Origin: Rubellimicrobium mesophilum DSM 19309
GTDB taxonomy: Bacteria; Pseudomonadota; Alphaproteobacteria; Rhodobacterales; Rhodobacteraceae
NCBI RefSeq assembly: GCF_000600335.2
Contig: NZ_KK088561.1
Span: 16,690 to 80,689 of the forward strand
Length of the DNA stretch: 64,000 nt
Reading direction: 5' to 3'
Part shown: positions 62,180-64,000 of the stretch, one piece after another
How positions within the stretch are numbered: position 1 is the stretch's first letter
Layout: every line of letters starts with the position of its first letter
The notes under the pieces: model-generated
What the model was told of the DNA's origin: nothing
Databases searched by the model: none
What the model saw: the letters and a program-made list of their open reading frames with translations, nothing else
Program-made: the position numbers and the translations under genes

Positions 62180-63319
62180 CTACGCCGCCCGCGCGATCCA
62201 CCCGCCGCCGAGCACCCGCGTCCCCTCGGGCGCATAGAACACGCAGGCCTGCCCGGGCGCCACGCCTTCCTCGGCCGACAGCAGAGTGACCTCGGCCCCA
62301 CCCTCGGCGGGTCGCAGCAATGCCGGCACCGGCTGGCGGGTGGAGCGCACCCGGACCAGGACCTCGTGCTCCCCTTCGAAGGCGCCGTCGCCGAGCCAGT
62401 TGATCTCCCGCAGCGCGATGGTCCTGGACTTCAGCATCTCGCGCGGGCCCACGACGACCTGACGCTTGTCCGCGTCGAGCCGCACGACGAACAGAGGCTC
62501 ATCGAGCCCCCCGATCCCGAGGCCCCGCCGCTGCCCGACGGTATAGCGCAGCACCCCGTCGTGCCGCCCGAGGACATGCCCCTCGCGATCCACGATGTCG
62601 CCTGGCTCGGCGGCGCCGGGACGCAGCTTCTCGATGACCGCCGCGTAGTTGCCGTTGGGCACGAAGCAGATGTCCTGGCTGTCCGGCTTGTCGGCGACCG
62701 GAAGCCCGAATCGCGCCGCGAGCGCCCGCGTCTCGGCCTTGGACCCAAGCCCTCCCAGAGGAAAGCGCAGGTAGTCGAGCTGCTCCGGCGTCGTGGAGAA
62801 CAGGAAGTAGGACTGGTCGCGCGCCGGATCGGCCGCGCGGTGCAGCTCGGCTCCCATCGGGCCCACCATTCGCCGGATGTAGTGCCCCGTCGCCATGCAG
62901 TCGGCGTCGAGCTCCCTGGCCACGCCGAGGAGATCGCGGAACTTGACCCGCTCGTTGCAGCGGATGCAGGGCACCGGCGTCGCCCCGGCGAGATAGCTGT
63001 CCGCGAACTCGTCGATCACGGACTCGCGAAAGACATTTTCGTAATCGAGGACGTAGTGCGGGAAGCCCATCCGCTCCGCCACCCGGCGTGCATCGTGGAT
63101 GTCGCGTCCCGCGCAGCAGGCCCCTTTCCGCGCCAGCGCTGCCCCATGGTCGTAGAGCTGGAGCGTCACGCCCACGACGTCATAGCCCTCCTCGGCCAGC
63201 ATCGCGGCGACGACCGAGCTGTCCACGCCGCCCGACATGGCGACGACGACCCGCGTATCGGCCGGCGCCTTGGACAGGCCCAGCGAGTTGAGGTCCGACA
63301 CGTAGGGATCGAGAGGCAT
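62180..63319 (-). CDS. mnmA: tRNA 2-thiouridylase
   Basis: MnmA of 379 residues thiolates U34 of Glu, Gln and Lys tRNAs. The PP-loop is [18 protein letters not shown] (about residues 25-42). The first catalytic Cys is in [14 protein letters not shown] and the second in [20 protein letters not shown] and [15 protein letters not shown] complete the family pattern. The start at 63319 gives [14 protein letters not shown], usual for Rhodobacteraceae; the ribosome-binding site is weak. It is convergent with lpxB and divergent from sciP. Confidence 0.95.
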   Translation of the reverse strand: MPLDPYVSDLNSLGLSKAPADTRVVVAMSGGVDSSVVAAMLAEEGYDVVGVTLQLYDHGAALARKGACCAGRDIHDARRVAERMGFPHYVLDYENVFRESVIDEFADSYLAGATPVPCIRCNERVKFRDLLGVARELDADCMATGHYIRRMVGPMGAELHRAADPARDQSYFLFSTTPEQLDYLRFPLGGLGSKAETRALAARFGLPVADKPDSQDICFVPNGNYAAVIEKLRPGAAEPGDIVDREGHVLGRHDGVLRYTVGQRRGLGIGGLDEPLFVVRLDADKRQVVVGPREMLKSRTIALREINWLGDGAFEGEHEVLVRVRSTRQPVPALLRPAEGGAEVTLLSAEEGVAPGQACVFYAPEGTRVLGGGWIARAA

Positions 63320-63465
63320 GGGCGTGGTCCCCGAACCGAGGCGCAAGGGCCCCAAGGCGTGCCCAGATAGGGAAAATTGCCCGCATTAGCAAGGCTCAGG
63401 TTCACTGTCCCTTAATGCCCTGGGCCTCATTCTCCCGGGACATGAGCAAGAACCAGGGGTCTCCG

Positions 63466-63744
63466 ATGTATCTTCGCAAGGTGGAGGGGCCGCGGAGGGT
63501 CACGTTGCCCGATGGCCGGATCATGTCGCGAGCGGACCTGCCGCCGCCCGACACCCGACGCTGGGTGGCATCCCGCAAGGCCGCCGTGGTGAACGCCGTG
63601 AAGGCCGGCCTCATCTCGCGCGGCACCGCTTTGGAAACATACCGTCTCAGCGAAGAGGAGCTCGCCGAATGGGAGAACGCGGTCGCAGCGCACGGAGAAG
63701 CTGCATTGCGCACGACATGGTTGCAGAAGTATCGACAACCCTAA
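63466..63744 (+). CDS. sciP: DUF1153 / SciP-type CtrA-associated regulator
   Basis: A small HTH protein of 92 residues of the DUF1153 family. It starts MYLRKVEGPRRVTLPDGRIM, then RADLPPPDTRRWVASRKAAVV and ends TTWLQKYRQP. In Caulobacter SciP inhibits CtrA-driven transcription; the Rhodobacteraceae homologue is usually near ctrA or mnmA. The ATG at 63466 has AGGGG seven bases upstream; in-frame ATGs at 63442 and 63415 would add 8 or 17 residues without family support. A GTTAACC motif, related to CtrA half-sites, lies downstream at 63781. Confidence 0.88.
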   Translation: MYLRKVEGPRRVTLPDGRIMSRADLPPPDTRRWVASRKAAVVNAVKAGLISRGTALETYRLSEEELAEWENAVAAHGEAALRTTWLQKYRQP

Positions 63745-63833
63745 AGCGAGCGGTAAAGTGCCCCTCGCTGGTAACGGGAAGTTAACCTTTGGCGTTGTTA
63801 TACTTGCCGAACCCAAGCGGGGGAGGTAGGTAG

Positions 63834-64000
63834 ATGAGCGCCCCGACCCTACCGCTCGATGGGTTCGCCGCTTTGATGGCGAGCTACACCTCTGCGGTTA
63901 AGCAGAGGAAGCTGGTTGCCGTGTTGAACGCCTATGTTGACGACTCAGCGAAGCATCTTGGTCGGCAGATGTTTTTCTTCGGCGGCTACGTCAATCACGC
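63834..64000 (+). CDS. DUF3800-like protein, partial
   Basis: The gene runs off the right edge. GGGGGAGGTAGGTAG precedes the ATG. The visible 55 residues include VAVLNAYVDDSAKHLGRQ and MFFFGGYVNH, which match the N-terminal strand of DUF3800 proteins (YxDDS motif then FxxGGY), a family often found in mobile or defence-related contexts. Base composition is clearly lower in GC than the rest of the window and codon use differs (gtt, ttg, aag rich), suggesting recent transfer. Confidence 0.55.
   Translation, partial: MSAPTLPLDGFAALMASYTSAVKQRKLVAVLNAYVDDSAKHLGRQMFFFGGYVNH

Noticed and set aside
63745..63769. A terminator after sciP from AGCGAG/CTCGCT
   Set aside because: The stem is only six bases with a 13-base loop and no U-run.
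1..64000. CRISPR arrays, tRNA/rRNA genes, insertion sequences and prophage genes
   Set aside because: No regularly spaced repeats, cloverleaf or rRNA sequence, transposase, integrase or phage structural gene was recognised.

Overview
The window is very GC-rich and densely coded, with long runs of genes joined by ATGA/GTGA/TGATG overlaps. It looks like an alphaproteobacterium of the Rhodobacteraceae/Roseobacteraceae group. Support for this comes from the envelope gene order pyrH-frr-uppS-cdsA-dxr-rseP-bamA-skp-fabZ-lpxA-lpxI-lpxB, LpxI in place of LpxH, a SciP-type DUF1153 protein beside mnmA, a NirK/NirV/NnrS/pseudoazurin cluster, and many catabolic ABC transporter operons. No tRNA, rRNA, CRISPR array or insertion sequence was recognised.

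Positions 1-31 kb hold a large catabolic supercluster with three sugar/polyol-type ABC transporters. (a) 1-11 kb: a MalEFGK-type transporter (468-3687, with its ATPase at 9820-10872), an HpsN/histidinol-dehydrogenase-like enzyme, an SDR, a bicupin, a MetE-like zinc transferase, an alpha/beta hydrolase, an NTF2-like protein and a LacI-family regulator. Four TGCA-N6-TGCA-type palindromes sit in front of these units and probably form the LacI regulon. (b) 11-22.6 kb, minus strand: a ribose-type transporter with an erythritol/threitol-type dehydrogenase, an SDR, two ROK kinases (one fused to a second P-loop kinase), a LacD-like class I aldolase, a ribulose-phosphate-epimerase homologue, an alpha/beta hydrolase, a sugar isomerase/epimerase and a Gfo/Idh oxidoreductase. 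Together these make a plausible phosphorylate-epimerise-cleave route for an unknown sugar or polyol. (c) 22.8-31.2 kb, plus strand: a second MalEFGK-type transporter followed by a sugar isomerase/epimerase and four SDRs, suggesting stepwise oxidation of another polyol or sugar acid.

Positions 31.3-37.1 kb carry a nitrite-respiration module: nirK, nirV, nnrS, pseudoazurin and a cysteine-free Crp/Fnr regulator of NnrR type. TTG-N8-CAA boxes lie in front of nirK and between pseudoazurin and the regulator. A gap of about 1 kb without a convincing gene follows (37.1-38.1 kb). After it come ssb, a small PepSY protein, a cytochrome b561-type protein, a membrane LuxR-type regulator, a lytic transglycosylase, and a peptide ABC transporter on the minus strand (41-47.5 kb) whose two ATPases are fused.

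Positions 47.6-62.2 kb are core: miaA, then the isoprenoid/outer-membrane/lipid A operon. Two extra genes (an MBL-fold hydrolase and an HTH protein) stand between pyrH and frr. The right end has mnmA, sciP and the start of a lower-GC DUF3800 gene.

The window contains about ten single-base frame breaks, mostly in G/C homopolymers. They include essential genes (cdsA, rseP, bamA, lpxB), so most are likely sequencing errors rather than real pseudogenes; affected genes are given here over their full span. A second recurring theme is a GC-rich stem-loop directly after the binding-protein gene in all four ABC transport operons.
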